Positions 19,259 to 27,167 of a stretch of DNA of 32,209 nt are shown here, in pieces. Source of the DNA: a virus. The stretch is taken from the IMG/VR virus record IMGVR_UViG_3300047546_001583, positions 1 to 32,209 of that record. One strand, 5' to 3'. Each line of letters opens with the position of its first letter. The first letter of the stretch is position 1. The notes beneath the pieces were generated by a model that was not told the DNA's origin, did not search any database, and saw only the letters and a list, made by a program, of their open reading frames with translations. The position numbers and the translations under genes are program-made.

Positions 19259-19386
19259 TGGATCACGTTTGTATTGTATGTGGCCATGTCCACGATGAAG
19301 AATTAGAAGGCAAATGGGAAGAACTTCCCGAAGAGTTCCTCTGTCCAGAATGCGGATGCGGTAAAGAGGACTACCAGGAAATGTAA
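19258..19386 (+). CDS. Rubredoxin-like protein
   Basis: 42 residues. Two metal knuckles, CIVCG (residues 5-9) and CPECG (29-33) followed by CGKEDY, with LPEEFLCPECG as in rubredoxin domains. It should hold one iron with four cysteines and pass electrons to the rubrerythrin made from the same operon. An extra cysteine (CGCG) is present. The gene corresponds to the missing rubredoxin domain of the rubrerythrin, split off by the intervening membrane gene. Confidence 0.88.
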   Translation: MDHVCIVCGHVHDEELEGKWEELPEEFLCPECGCGKEDYQEM

Positions 19387-19393
19387 CACTAAC

Positions 19394-19401
19394 TATAAAT
19401 A
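19394..19401 (+). promoter_or_regulatory. Late promoter box next to the HNH start
   Basis: TATAAATA at 19394-19401, preceded by C and followed by C, five bases before ATG 19407. gp55-dependent RNA would begin at about the ATG itself. Confidence 0.7.
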
Positions 19402-19406
19402 CGATT

Positions 19407-19970
19407 ATGAGAAACTTAATCCTTACACTTGATAGCACCGGTTACCCTAACAATTGGATGAGCTGGCAAGATGCAGTTCTACTGAAATGCAAAGGATTGA
19501 TTGCGTGGGAATTTGGCGACGAAGAATACACTTTTAGAGGTGGCATCTCTCGTATGACCGGTGAGCAATCCCACGTTGAAGTTTCTTCAATCATTGCTCT
19601 GAAATCAAAATTCAAATACGAAAAAAGAACACCAGTCTTTTCTAACAGAAACTTGTTCAGAAGAGACTTGCATACTTGTGCTTATTGTATCAAGACTTTT
19701 GGTGATGCAGAGTTGACAAAAGACCACATCCACCCAGAATCAAGAGGCGGTGCAACCTCTTGGATGAACTGTGTGACTGCGTGTAAGAAGTGTAACGGTA
19801 AAAAGGACAACAGAACACCAGAGGAAGCTAATATGCTTCTTGCTTATGTTCCTTATGTCCCAGATAGAGCCGAAGCACTTGTTTTGCAGAATAGAAATAT
19901 TTTAGCAGACCAGATGAAGTTTCTGTTGAACTTTATCCCTAAACATAGTAGAGTGTGGGCATCGGTTTAA
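19407..19970 (+). CDS. HNH endonuclease family protein
   Basis: 187 residues. It matches a widespread family that begins with ILTLDSTGYP and MSWQDAVLLKCKG, and has the HNH core CAYCIKTFGDAELTKDHIHP, SRGGATSWMNCVTACKKCNGKKDNRTPEEA (about residues 92-142). The paired CxxC motifs bind zinc. It is a nuclease of unknown target; this family is usual in bacteria and T4-like phages and is not necessarily a homing enzyme. No ribosome site is seen before ATG 19407; the family N-terminus supports this start. The late promoter lies directly upstream, so its mRNA may be leaderless. Confidence 0.88.
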   Translation: MRNLILTLDSTGYPNNWMSWQDAVLLKCKGLIAWEFGDEEYTFRGGISRMTGEQSHVEVSSIIALKSKFKYEKRTPVFSNRNLFRRDLHTCAYCIKTFGDAELTKDHIHPESRGGATSWMNCVTACKKCNGKKDNRTPEEANMLLAYVPYVPDRAEALVLQNRNILADQMKFLLNFIPKHSRVWASV

Positions 19971-19987
19971 TTTAAAGAAGGATTGTA

Positions 19988-20671
19988 ATGAGTAAATATT
20001 TGTCTGATGTGATTCGAGATAAAATGAAGAAGGACAATCATAGGTTCTTTGCCTGTGATAACATTTCAAAGTATGTCCCTGAGGATGCTAAGCCAGAACT
20101 TATTAATGAGCTGACAGAGAAGTTTCAGGGTGTCCTTAGCTCTCTTTTGATCGATACAGACAACGATCCTAACTCTAAAGATACTGCCAAGCGTCTTGCT
20201 AAGATGTATGTCTACGAGCTGATGGCTGGTCGTTTTGAGCCTGCACCTGATACAACATCATTCCCTAACGAAGGTGAGAACCGGTTCGAGGGAATGCTTG
20301 TTGCACGTGCTGAGCTTCGCTCAATGTGTTCACATCACCATCAGCCTGTCAAGGGTGTTTGCTATATCGGTATCATTCCTACTGGCCGTGTGATTGGACT
20401 CTCCAAGTATGTCCGTATTGCTCAGTGGTGCAGTCGTCGTGGCCAGTTGCAAGAAGAACTCGTTAACCAGATTGCACGTGAGATTATGAAAGCAACTGAT
20501 ACAGAAAACGTTGCAGTCTACATTGAAGCGACACACGGATGTATGGATAATAGAGGTGTGATGGCTCACTCTTCAATGACTCAGACATCGGTTGTTCATG
20601 GACTATTCCATAACGATAGCGTCAAGCAAGAGTTCTTTGCAAACATTAAGATGCAAGCAATGAAGTGTTGA
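19988..20671 (+). CDS. folE: GTP cyclohydrolase I
   Basis: 227 residues. FolE opens GTP to dihydroneopterin triphosphate, the first step toward 7-deazaguanine (and folate). Active-site motifs are present: MCSHHHQPVKGVCYIG (zinc Cys and His, about residues 112-127), GLSKYVRI, and HGCMDNRGV (second zinc Cys, about 188). The N-terminal 40 residues are variable. AAGAAGGA precedes the start. It supplies the substrate for the QueD-like protein encoded 12 kb away. The stop overlaps the next promoter. Confidence 0.95.
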   Translation: MSKYLSDVIRDKMKKDNHRFFACDNISKYVPEDAKPELINELTEKFQGVLSSLLIDTDNDPNSKDTAKRLAKMYVYELMAGRFEPAPDTTSFPNEGENRFEGMLVARAELRSMCSHHHQPVKGVCYIGIIPTGRVIGLSKYVRIAQWCSRRGQLQEELVNQIAREIMKATDTENVAVYIEATHGCMDNRGVMAHSSMTQTSVVHGLFHNDSVKQEFFANIKMQAMKC

Positions 20672-20696
20672 CTTAACATTAAAGTTCTAGTATAGT
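20668..20696 (+). promoter_or_regulatory. Sigma-70 promoter starting at an ATG
   Basis: TTGACT 20668-20673, 17-base spacer, TATAGT 20691-20696. Six bases later is ATG 20703, so the predicted RNA start coincides with the start codon. Confidence 0.7.
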
Positions 20697-20702
20697 AGTG
20701 GA

Positions 20703-20912
20703 ATGAGAGATTTATCAACATTTGCTAAAGAAGTATGGGCTGCAAAAAGTCTTGAAGCTAAGAAGAGTGCAATGCTCGTCTTATTGGATCAGTTTCAACA
20801 CAAGGATAAGATCCAGCAGTTCATTGATGAGGTTAACACAACTACCTCGTCTACTCGTCTCGACTTCCTAGCATCTAATCTCTACTTACGAGACGGCGAT
20901 CCGGTGATTTGA
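20703..20912 (+). CDS. Hypothetical helical protein
   Basis: 69 residues, mostly helical (FAKEVWAAKSLEAKKSAMLV, then HKDKIQQFIDEVNT). I recall similar short proteins from T4-like phages without function. No ribosome site precedes ATG 20703, and the predicted transcription start is at the ATG, so this could be a leaderless mRNA. The next start lies within its last codons only in another frame. Confidence 0.65.
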   Translation: MRDLSTFAKEVWAAKSLEAKKSAMLVLLDQFQHKDKIQQFIDEVNTTTSSTRLDFLASNLYLRDGDPVI

Positions 20913-20938
20913 TTTTTAACTTTAAAGGAAAGTGTATT

Positions 20939-21181
20939 ATGACACAGCATGAAAAATTGATTGGCTTCTTCAACTCTGGTAAAGAGATCACTCACCGTCA
21001 AGCCGCTGGCTTGTTTGGTGTCACCAACTTGTCAGCACGCGTTGCTGAGTTGCGTGAGCGTGGTTACTCTATCTACACCAACAAAACCAAAAATGGTAAG
21101 ACAGCTTACCGTCTTGGTACTCCTTCTAAGCGTATGGTTGCAATGGCCTACGCAGTTGGCGGTACTCAAGTATTTGCCTAA
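20939..21181 (+). CDS. Winged helix-turn-helix DNA-binding protein
   Basis: 80 residues. Residues about 5-60 form a helix-turn-helix: HEKLIGFFNSGKEITHRQAA, GLFGVTNLSARVAELRERGY, then the wing SIYTNKTKNGKTAYRLG. It likely binds DNA as a small regulator. ATG 20939 follows AAAGGAA; a longer upstream frame is not supported. A strong terminator ends the unit 18 bases downstream. Confidence 0.8.
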   Translation: MTQHEKLIGFFNSGKEITHRQAAGLFGVTNLSARVAELRERGYSIYTNKTKNGKTAYRLGTPSKRMVAMAYAVGGTQVFA

Positions 21182-21198
21182 TTTGGTAAACTGAACTC

Positions 21199-21232
21199 GC
21201 CAGCCCACTAATCACTGGGCTGGCTTTTTTTT
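21199..21232 (+). terminator. Rho-independent terminator
   Basis: GCCAGCCCA 21199-21207 pairs perfectly with TGGGCTGGC 21216-21224, followed by eight T. It ends the folE/HTH unit. Confidence 0.92.
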
Positions 21233-21248
21233 ATTATGGAGAAATGAT

Positions 21249-21707
21249 ATGCAACGATTGACAAAGAAATGGACACCTACTCTCGTTGAGGCGTACGGTG
21301 ATGGAGTACAAAAAGCACGCCAAGCTGAATTGTTGGTGATGGAAGCTTTTGCTGGATGGGGATATGAAGTTATTGATCGCGAATCAGACTTCCAAAGCCA
21401 ACGACACGGTATTGATCTAGAGATCAAGAAACCAGGCTGGAAGAAATTCTATTCCATAGACGTTAAGTCAAACATGAACAAGTACGGAACATTCTTTGTA
21501 GAAACCAAACCAGATGGCTGGTTGCGTGCTACTAATAAAACTAGCGATCGCATTTGCCACGTTTGTGTTGAAACAGGATGGATTGCGTGGTATGCTCGTG
21601 AAGATATGATTAAGTGGTTGCGTGATAACGGACACCTGCGTGAAGGTTTGTTTGAAGTAACAACTCGTCATAAGTTGAACTTTATAAACAAAAGAAAGGT
21701 TGGATAA
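21249..21707 (+). CDS. Possible PD-(D/E)XK-like nuclease
   Basis: 152 residues. After a helix with E (ARQAELLVMEAFAGWGYEVID) come HGIDLEIKK and YSIDVKSN, with acidic residues followed by a strand and VK: the order E...D...DxK of the PD-(D/E)XK fold. I do not recognise the exact family; a DNA-cleaving or DNA-repair role is inference. It forms a run with the T-fold protein and the DpdA-like gene, with no gap before the next start. Confidence 0.6.
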   Translation: MQRLTKKWTPTLVEAYGDGVQKARQAELLVMEAFAGWGYEVIDRESDFQSQRHGIDLEIKKPGWKKFYSIDVKSNMNKYGTFFVETKPDGWLRATNKTSDRICHVCVETGWIAWYAREDMIKWLRDNGHLREGLFEVTTRHKLNFINKRKVG

Positions 21708-22085
21708 ATGAATAAATCATTTATTTGGGTGACATTTCAAAAGGAGGGTATTCACAAGTACCCTGCTGCTGCAACTGATCCTAAGTTAGCAGAAGTATCT
21801 TTCTTGGGAAACGAGCACCGTCATATCTTCCACTTTAGAGTGGAATTGGAAGTGTTCCATGACGATAGGGATGTTGAATTTATTTTGCTGAAACGCGAGC
21901 TTGAAAGCCTATATAATAATGGCACCCTTCAACTGAACCATATGTCTTGTGAGATGCTAGCAAGCGAGCTGGCAATCTATATCAAAGAGAACTATCCAAG
22001 ACGTGATATTCGAATTGAGGTAAGTGAGGATGGTGAGAACGGTTGCCGAATCTATTTTGATAATGTTTATGATGATTGGAAATAA
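21708..22085 (+). CDS. Small T-fold-like protein, possible QueD relative
   Basis: 125 residues. I compared it by eye with E. coli QueD. GIHKYP at residues 14-19 matches AAHRLP (zinc H16), HRHIFHFRVELEV (37-49) matches the LHGHSF strand, VEFILLKRELESL matches the IIDFAELK helix, SCEMLA (79-84) matches TSEVLA, and IEVSEDGENGC matches the VMVKETCTAGC end. The catalytic Cys has no counterpart. So it looks like a QueD/PTPS fold with histidines kept. It lies directly before the DpdA-like gene. I recall similar phage proteins as hypothetical; the assignment is inference and needs a profile search. Confidence 0.5.
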   Translation: MNKSFIWVTFQKEGIHKYPAAATDPKLAEVSFLGNEHRHIFHFRVELEVFHDDRDVEFILLKRELESLYNNGTLQLNHMSCEMLASELAIYIKENYPRRDIRIEVSEDGENGCRIYFDNVYDDWK

Positions 22086-22087
22086 TT

Positions 22088-22975
22088 ATGGCTAAGTTTT
22101 GTCACATCGCTCCTATCCCCCATCTCGATATTGTATCTGGTGCATCAGCACACTTGGCGCTTGCTCATTTGGTTGAGACAAGTGACAAGTATACCGACTT
22201 CTATAAGAATGAGAAGAAGGAATTCGGATCAACTATCATCCTAGACAACTCTGCATTTGAGATGTACAAGCAAGGTCGTCCTATGTACGACTCTGTGCAG
22301 CTTATTGCTATGGCTCAACGAATCCAGGCTGACTATGTTGTGATGTCTGACTACCCTAATGAGAAGAGTAGAAAGACAATCAATGCAGCAGAGGTAATGG
22401 GTCCTACATTGAAGGATAAAGGATTCGGTACATTCTTCTGTCCTCAATCAAAGATTGCTGATACTGAAGACTTGTTTGCATGTTTCAATTGGGCAGCACA
22501 GTCTGAGTTGGTTGACTATATTGGTGTTTCTATTCTTGCAATCCCTAACGCATACGGAGTAGAAAAAGGAAACAAACTGCAACGGTTTGTTAGTCGGTTC
22601 ATGTTCATGCAAGACTTGCATGACTCAGGTATCCTCGATACTGCAAAAGCAAACGGTAAGAAGATTCATCTATTGGGTATGCTTGATGGACCTAATGAGA
22701 TTCGTTTGATGTCTCAGTTCTCCGAATACATTGATACCTGGGATAGCAGTGCAGCTATTTGGTATGGTCTTCACGCTGGCCGAATGTTCGATGCATCTCC
22801 GACTGGAATCCTTGAAGGGAAGTACGAGGAAGAGGTTGATTTTAATTATACTGCTACACCTCAAAACGTGTTGACTGCAAAGACAAATAAAGAGACAATA
22901 GACGAACTAATGCTGATTTATTTGCCAGGCTACATTACGGATGAGGAATGGTTTGTTACAGATTCAGAGTTATAA
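22088..22975 (+). CDS. dpdA: DpdA-like 7-deazaguanine DNA transglycosylase
   Basis: 295 residues. It has the TGT-like TIM-barrel pattern seen in phage DpdA proteins: FCHIAPIPHL at the start, then FYKNEKKEFGSTIILDNSAFE (about residues 41-61), DYVVMSDYPN, DYIGVSI and HLLGMLDGPNEI. DpdA swaps guanine in DNA for a 7-deazaguanine base; the conserved Asp residues in LDNSAFE and SDYP are candidate catalytic sites. ATG 22088 follows GGAAAT; an upstream in-frame ATG (22076) overlaps the previous gene. folE, queD and queE in this window provide the pathway. Confidence 0.8.
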   Translation: MAKFCHIAPIPHLDIVSGASAHLALAHLVETSDKYTDFYKNEKKEFGSTIILDNSAFEMYKQGRPMYDSVQLIAMAQRIQADYVVMSDYPNEKSRKTINAAEVMGPTLKDKGFGTFFCPQSKIADTEDLFACFNWAAQSELVDYIGVSILAIPNAYGVEKGNKLQRFVSRFMFMQDLHDSGILDTAKANGKKIHLLGMLDGPNEIRLMSQFSEYIDTWDSSAAIWYGLHAGRMFDASPTGILEGKYEEEVDFNYTATPQNVLTAKTNKETIDELMLIYLPGYITDEEWFVTDSEL

Positions 22976-22976
22976 T

Positions 22977-23252
22977 ATGACATACAAATACAATGAGGAA
23001 AAGTATTTAAGAGAGCTTACTGACTATGTTGATGGGACTTACGGTGAGCATTATGTTGCTAAAGATATTCAAGTAATTGATATCTGGGATTCGCTGGACT
23101 CGCTAGACACTACTGCTAGAGACACAGCAATAAAGTATCTTTGTCGGTACGGTAAGAAAGCTGGTAAGAATAGAAAAGATCTATTGAAGGCCATGCATTA
23201 TATTATTCTAATGATGTATGCAGAAGATAAACTGCAGGAAGGTAAGACATGA
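22977..23252 (+). CDS. DUF3310 family protein
   Basis: 91 residues. The diagnostic part is TARDTAIKYLCRYGKKAGKNRKDLLKAMHYI, a helical motif of phage DUF3310 proteins (some annotated as nucleotide kinases). The N-terminus has HYVAKDIQVIDIW. Its role is unknown, probably in nucleotide handling or DNA metabolism. It shares its stop (ATGA) with the dUTPase-family gene. Confidence 0.8.
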   Translation: MTYKYNEEKYLRELTDYVDGTYGEHYVAKDIQVIDIWDSLDSLDTTARDTAIKYLCRYGKKAGKNRKDLLKAMHYIILMMYAEDKLQEGKT

Positions 23253-23746
23253 TCCATATATTGGGTGTGAGATCAAACTCCAAGTTAACAGGCGTACAGG
23301 ATGGTGATAGCCAGCCCAATGCTATTGACTTGAGACTTGGTAAGGTATTCGCAATGAATATTGAAAGGTTTGAGTTGAGCGAAGGCTTTAAGAAGCACAG
23401 AGGAACAACAGAGATTCAGCCTGATGCTGATGGTTGGTACCATCTGGCAGAGGGAACATATGAAGTCGTAATGGAGAATCTTGTAACGGTTGGTGCAGAC
23501 GAAGCTGGATGGGTAATCACTAGATCGACTCTGAACCGTAACGGTGTATTCATTACATCAGGACTCTATGACTCTGGTTACAACGGTGTGATGGCTGGTG
23601 CAATGCATGTTCGCGGTGGTCCAGTTAAGATTCAAAAAGGGACTCGTGTTGCTCAGTTCCTATTGTTTAAAGCAGAAGCATTGACTCTATACAACGGGTC
23701 ATATGGTTTGAATAGTGAGCATGATAAAAAATATACTAAGGAGTAA
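23249..23746 (+). CDS. dUTPase / dCTP deaminase family protein
   Basis: 165 residues. The trimeric dUTPase fold motifs are visible: NAIDLRLG (motif I), TRSTLNRNGV (motif II), GLYDSGYNGVM (motif III) and KGTRVAQFLLF (motif IV). The C-terminus is GSYGLNSEHDKKY rather than the glycine-rich loop of classical dUTPases, which points to the dCTP deaminase branch or a divergent dUTPase. It would limit dUTP or make dUMP for dTMP synthesis, working with the dCMP deaminase at 27943. Confidence 0.85.
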   Translation: MIHILGVRSNSKLTGVQDGDSQPNAIDLRLGKVFAMNIERFELSEGFKKHRGTTEIQPDADGWYHLAEGTYEVVMENLVTVGADEAGWVITRSTLNRNGVFITSGLYDSGYNGVMAGAMHVRGGPVKIQKGTRVAQFLLFKAEALTLYNGSYGLNSEHDKKYTKE

Positions 23747-23748
23747 AG

Positions 23749-24621
23749 ATGTCACAGATGACTGAGGGTTTTAAATTACAAGTGAATATTGAGGAACTAC
23801 AGAAACGTAAGTTGTTTCTTGCTGTCCCGATGTATGGTGGCCAGTGTGCTGGTATGTTTACTCGTTCGGTTGCAGACTTGTCTGCTATCTGTACCAAGCA
23901 CGGGATCCAGTTGCAGTTGTTCTTCTTGTTTAACGAATCATTGATTACTCGAGCTCGTAACTATTGCGTTGATGAGTTTATGCGCTCTAGTGCTACTCAC
24001 TTGATGTTTATTGATAGTGACATCGGGTTCAATCCTCAAGACGTTATTGCTTTACTAGCAATGCAGTCTGATGAGAGCGACTATGATGTGATTGGTGGTC
24101 CATATCCCAAGAAGTGTATTTCATGGGAAAAGATCAAGCAAGCAGTTGACAAAGGTATGGCTGATGAGGATCCAAACAAGCTAGAGCGCTATGTTGGTGA
24201 CTATGTGTTTAATCCAAAGACAACACAGCGTGAGATTCCTCTTAACCAACCCATTGAAGTGTTGGAGATTGGTACTGGCTTTATGATGATTCGTCGTAAG
24301 ACAATCGAAGAATACCACAAAGCATTCCCGCACCAGTGGTATAAGCCTGATCATGTTCGCACAGAGCACTTTGATGGTACTCGTGAGATCATGGCAGTCT
24401 TTGATTGTATCATCGATCCAGAGTCTAAGCGTTACTTGTCTGAAGACTATATGTTCTGTTATAATGTGCAGAAGATGGGTATGAAGGTTTGGTTCTGTCC
24501 ATGGATGCAATTGCAGCACGTTGGTAGTTATATCTTTGGTGGTTCGCTTGCAGACTTGGCATCGATTGGTGCCTCTGCAACTGCTGATCAGTCAAAGCTG
24601 AAGCACAAGAAATCGAAGTAA
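23749..24621 (+). CDS. GT-A glycosyltransferase-like protein
   Basis: 290 residues. AVPMYGGQCAGMFTRSVADL at the start, then FLFNESLITRARN, and the metal/nucleotide-sugar DxD motif in MFIDSDIGF (about residue 87), and GGPYPKK; later ISED-like LSEDYMFCYNVQKMG and WFCPWMQLQHVG. This is a GT-A type nucleotide-sugar transferase as seen in phages. The substrate may be a DNA base, a capsid protein or a host glycan. Its place after the DpdA-like and dUTPase genes makes DNA-base glycosylation possible, but that is inference. Confidence 0.8.
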   Translation: MSQMTEGFKLQVNIEELQKRKLFLAVPMYGGQCAGMFTRSVADLSAICTKHGIQLQLFFLFNESLITRARNYCVDEFMRSSATHLMFIDSDIGFNPQDVIALLAMQSDESDYDVIGGPYPKKCISWEKIKQAVDKGMADEDPNKLERYVGDYVFNPKTTQREIPLNQPIEVLEIGTGFMMIRRKTIEEYHKAFPHQWYKPDHVRTEHFDGTREIMAVFDCIIDPESKRYLSEDYMFCYNVQKMGMKVWFCPWMQLQHVGSYIFGGSLADLASIGASATADQSKLKHKKSK

Positions 24622-24637
24622 GTAAAAAAGGTATATT

Positions 24638-25315
24638 ATGAAACTAAGTGCAAGAACGATTCAGATTCTGAAGAACTTTTCTCAGATTAATCAATCGTTG
24701 ATCTTTGCTCCTGGTAATGAATTGAAAACGATTTCACCCCTGAAAACTATGGTAGCGAAAGCAACTATTGCGGAGACTATTCCGCAGCAGTTTGCCATTT
24801 GGGATTTGCCAAGGTTTTTAGGGGTACTTTCTCTATTTGATGATCCCGATCTGGAGATCAATGAGAAGTACATTACAATCAAGAGTGGAAAGACGAAGCT
24901 AGACTATGTCTACTGTTCACCGGATATGATTACTCAGCCACCAAAGAAAATGGTTGATATTCCTGCCGATGCAGTAGAGAAGGTACTTCCAACAGCAACA
25001 TTGCAATCAGTGATGAAAGCTGTAGGTGTACTGCAATTACCAGAGATTGCTTTTGTTGGTAAGGACGGTAACTTCTCAATTGAAGCACTCGATACAAAGC
25101 CAAAGAATCCGAATGATGCAACACTAAGCAATAGCTACTCTATTGTGATTGGTGAGACGATCAAGACATTCAAGATGATTTTGAAAGCAGAGAACATTAA
25201 GATCATGAACGAGGAGTATGTCCTAAAGATATCTCCACAAGGTCTTTGCCATTTTAGAGGGTCTGATGTAGAATACTGGATAGTATGTGAATCAACGTCA
25301 ACGTACGTTGGATAA
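24638..25315 (+). CDS. 45: Sliding clamp (gp45-like)
   Basis: 225 residues, as T4 gp45 (228). It forms the trimeric ring that tethers the polymerase and activates late transcription with gp55. Typical features are KLSARTIQILKNFSQINQSLIF at the start, IWDLPRFLGVLSLFDDPDLEI, and repeated beta-alpha domains. AAGG precedes ATG 24638. It starts the replication-gene series 45-44-62-regA. Its C-terminal part ends with STSTYVG. Confidence 0.93.
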   Translation: MKLSARTIQILKNFSQINQSLIFAPGNELKTISPLKTMVAKATIAETIPQQFAIWDLPRFLGVLSLFDDPDLEINEKYITIKSGKTKLDYVYCSPDMITQPPKKMVDIPADAVEKVLPTATLQSVMKAVGVLQLPEIAFVGKDGNFSIEALDTKPKNPNDATLSNSYSIVIGETIKTFKMILKAENIKIMNEEYVLKISPQGLCHFRGSDVEYWIVCESTSTYVG

Positions 25316-25326
25316 TTGAGGTTATT

Positions 25327-26268
25327 ATGATTCGTGATGATTTTCTCTGGGTCGAGAAGTATAGACCCAGATCTATTGATAGTGCTATTCTTCCCTCTAC
25401 TCTAAAGACTACATTCCAACAGTTCGTAGATCAGAAGAATGTTCCCAACCTACTTCTAACAGGCCGTGCAGGGATTGGTAAGACAACCGTTGCTCGTGCT
25501 ATGTTGGAAGAGTTGCAATGCGATTACATTATTATTAATGGATCGATGAATGGTAATATTGACACACTAAGGAATGAGATCAAGGACTTTGCATCCTCAA
25601 TCTCTTTCTCTGGTGGCCGTAAATATGTTATTCTTGATGAGGCTGATTACCTCAATCCCAATTCTACCCAACCAGCTCTTCGTAATTTCATGGAAGAGTA
25701 TTCAAAGAACTGCGGGTTCATTATGACCTGCAACTTTAAAAATAAAATCATTGAACCTCTTCATTCTAGGTGTTCTGTTGTTGAATTCAAGATAGATAAA
25801 GAAGACAAGCCAAAGATGGCTTCTCAGTTCTTTAAAAGGGTTTGCAATATCTTGAATGTTGAGGGTGTTGCATATGATCAGAAAGCTGTTATTGAAGTGA
25901 TCACTAAGTTCTTCCCTGACTGGAGAAGAGTACTTAACGAATTGCAAAGATATTCAGCCACTGGTAAGATTGATTCTGGTATCCTGGTAAACTTCTCAGA
26001 AGAGAACTTAAAAGGATTAGTGGAGCTGTTGAAGGCAAAGAACTTTAGTGAAGTTCGTAAATGGGTTGCAGAGAACAATGATCTTGATCAAGCAGTGTTC
26101 TTTCGTAAGTTGTATGATACTGCATCACAGTATCTGAAACCAAACTCAATTCCTCAGCTTGTTATTACACTAGCAGACTATCAGTACAAGGCTGCTTTTG
26201 TTGCTGATCACGAGATTAATATACTTGCCTGCCTGACAGAAATAATGGCAGAAGGAGAGTTTAAATGA
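25327..26268 (+). CDS. 44: Clamp loader large subunit (gp44-like)
   Basis: 313 residues, T4 gp44 is 319. AAA+ ATPase that opens the clamp. Motifs: WVEKYRPRS, Walker A GRAGIGKTT (about 46-54), Walker B VILDEADYL (about 101-109), sensor MTCNFKN, and LHSRCSVVEF containing the SRC motif with the arginine finger. The C-terminus is a helical collar domain. It is followed by a small gene with a four-base overlap. Confidence 0.94.
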   Translation: MIRDDFLWVEKYRPRSIDSAILPSTLKTTFQQFVDQKNVPNLLLTGRAGIGKTTVARAMLEELQCDYIIINGSMNGNIDTLRNEIKDFASSISFSGGRKYVILDEADYLNPNSTQPALRNFMEEYSKNCGFIMTCNFKNKIIEPLHSRCSVVEFKIDKEDKPKMASQFFKRVCNILNVEGVAYDQKAVIEVITKFFPDWRRVLNELQRYSATGKIDSGILVNFSEENLKGLVELLKAKNFSEVRKWVAENNDLDQAVFFRKLYDTASQYLKPNSIPQLVITLADYQYKAAFVADHEINILACLTEIMAEGEFK

Positions 26269-26453
26269 TTTTATTAAAACAATTGAGTAACCCTCAAACA
26301 GAAGTAAAAATATTCATTCAAGAGAATGGAAAGTACAGAGTTGTAATTCAAAAAGAACTTGCATATGCGACAGGTGGCCAACCTGACTGTGAAGTATTTG
26401 ACACATATGCGAGAGCCGAGACCTACGCCAAGGACTGTTTGATCTGGGAATGA
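26265..26453 (+). CDS. Hypothetical small protein
   Basis: 62 residues starting in the gp44 stop (ATGA). A short beta-rich protein (EVKIFIQENGKYRVVIQKEL) with a C-terminal helix (YARAETYAKDCLIW). No family recognised. Four small genes lie between 44 and 62, where T4 has none. Confidence 0.65.
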   Translation: MILLKQLSNPQTEVKIFIQENGKYRVVIQKELAYATGGQPDCEVFDTYARAETYAKDCLIWE

Positions 26454-26674
26454 AAACAATCATCCACGTCAATCAGCAACACATCCGCAAGAACATCAGA
26501 GCTGCAGATGAGGACAAGCTGCCTGTTCTGACTGTTAAAACATACAAGAGTAATGTGTATGCTAACAGTGTGACGATTCACGGACCAAGTAAGGTTGTAT
26601 ACTCACCCGATAAACCACTTAGCTGTGGCGCTCGTGTTTGGGTTGAAACAGAAAGCAAAGTAGATACAGAATGA
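26450..26674 (+). CDS. Hypothetical small protein
   Basis: 74 residues overlapping both neighbours by four bases (ATGA). It has MKTIIHVNQQHIRKNIRAAD followed by beta strands (VLTVKTYKSNVYANSVTIHG) and ends in ARVWVETES. I recall similar short proteins in T4-like phages as conserved hypothetical. Function unknown. Confidence 0.7.
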   Translation: MKTIIHVNQQHIRKNIRAADEDKLPVLTVKTYKSNVYANSVTIHGPSKVVYSPDKPLSCGARVWVETESKVDTE

Positions 26675-26883
26675 AGAATAAAATTGTAGTTCAAAAAGAT
26701 GAATGGGTTGATGATATTCGTGAATACATGAAGAAGTTTCGTCATGAGAACCCGTACTATCCTATCGACCCCTTTCAACGGATATGTGAGAAGAGGCTAG
26801 AGTTTATTACTGATGACAACAAACGCCATCAACGGATATTGAGCAAGCAAGCGATCGACGAATTTGACGAGGCTCCGTTTTGA
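26671..26883 (+). CDS. Hypothetical small protein
   Basis: 70 residues, starts in the previous stop (ATGA). Charged and helical (KDEWVDDIREYMKKFRHENP, DPFQRICEKRLEFI). No family recognised. Its stop overlaps the TTG start of the next gene. Confidence 0.65.
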   Translation: MKNKIVVQKDEWVDDIREYMKKFRHENPYYPIDPFQRICEKRLEFITDDNKRHQRILSKQAIDEFDEAPF

Positions 26884-27167
26884 TTGATTTGTTTAGACCT
26901 ACCTTTGAATGGATTCGTAATGACTGGTATAGCAATCGTTTTCGCTTTTCTGTTGAGCTGCTTGCTTGGGCTATATCTATCGGGTGTGCTATTACGATGG
27001 CATCCACGGTTCCTAATCCACCCTTACTTATTCTCTATCCTATATGGATTATGGGTTGTGTTATGTACGCTTGGGCTGCTTGGACTCGGAAAAGCTTTGG
27101 TATGCTTGCTAACTACATGCTCTTAGTAACTATCGATTCTATTGGACTTACTAGGATGATCTGGTAA
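26880..27167 (+). CDS. Small membrane protein with TTG start
   Basis: 95 residues. TTG 26880 overlaps the previous stop (TTGA) and has GAGG at 26869-26872, seven bases away. It starts with LFRPTFEWIRNDWYSNRFRF, then three hydrophobic stretches (VELLAWAISIGCAITMAST, LLILYPIWIMGCVMYAWAAW, ANYMLLVTIDSIGL). I recall near relatives in T4-like marine phages, always between the clamp-loader genes or near them. Likely an inner-membrane protein; role unknown. Confidence 0.72.
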   Translation: MIDLFRPTFEWIRNDWYSNRFRFSVELLAWAISIGCAITMASTVPNPPLLILYPIWIMGCVMYAWAAWTRKSFGMLANYMLLVTIDSIGLTRMIW

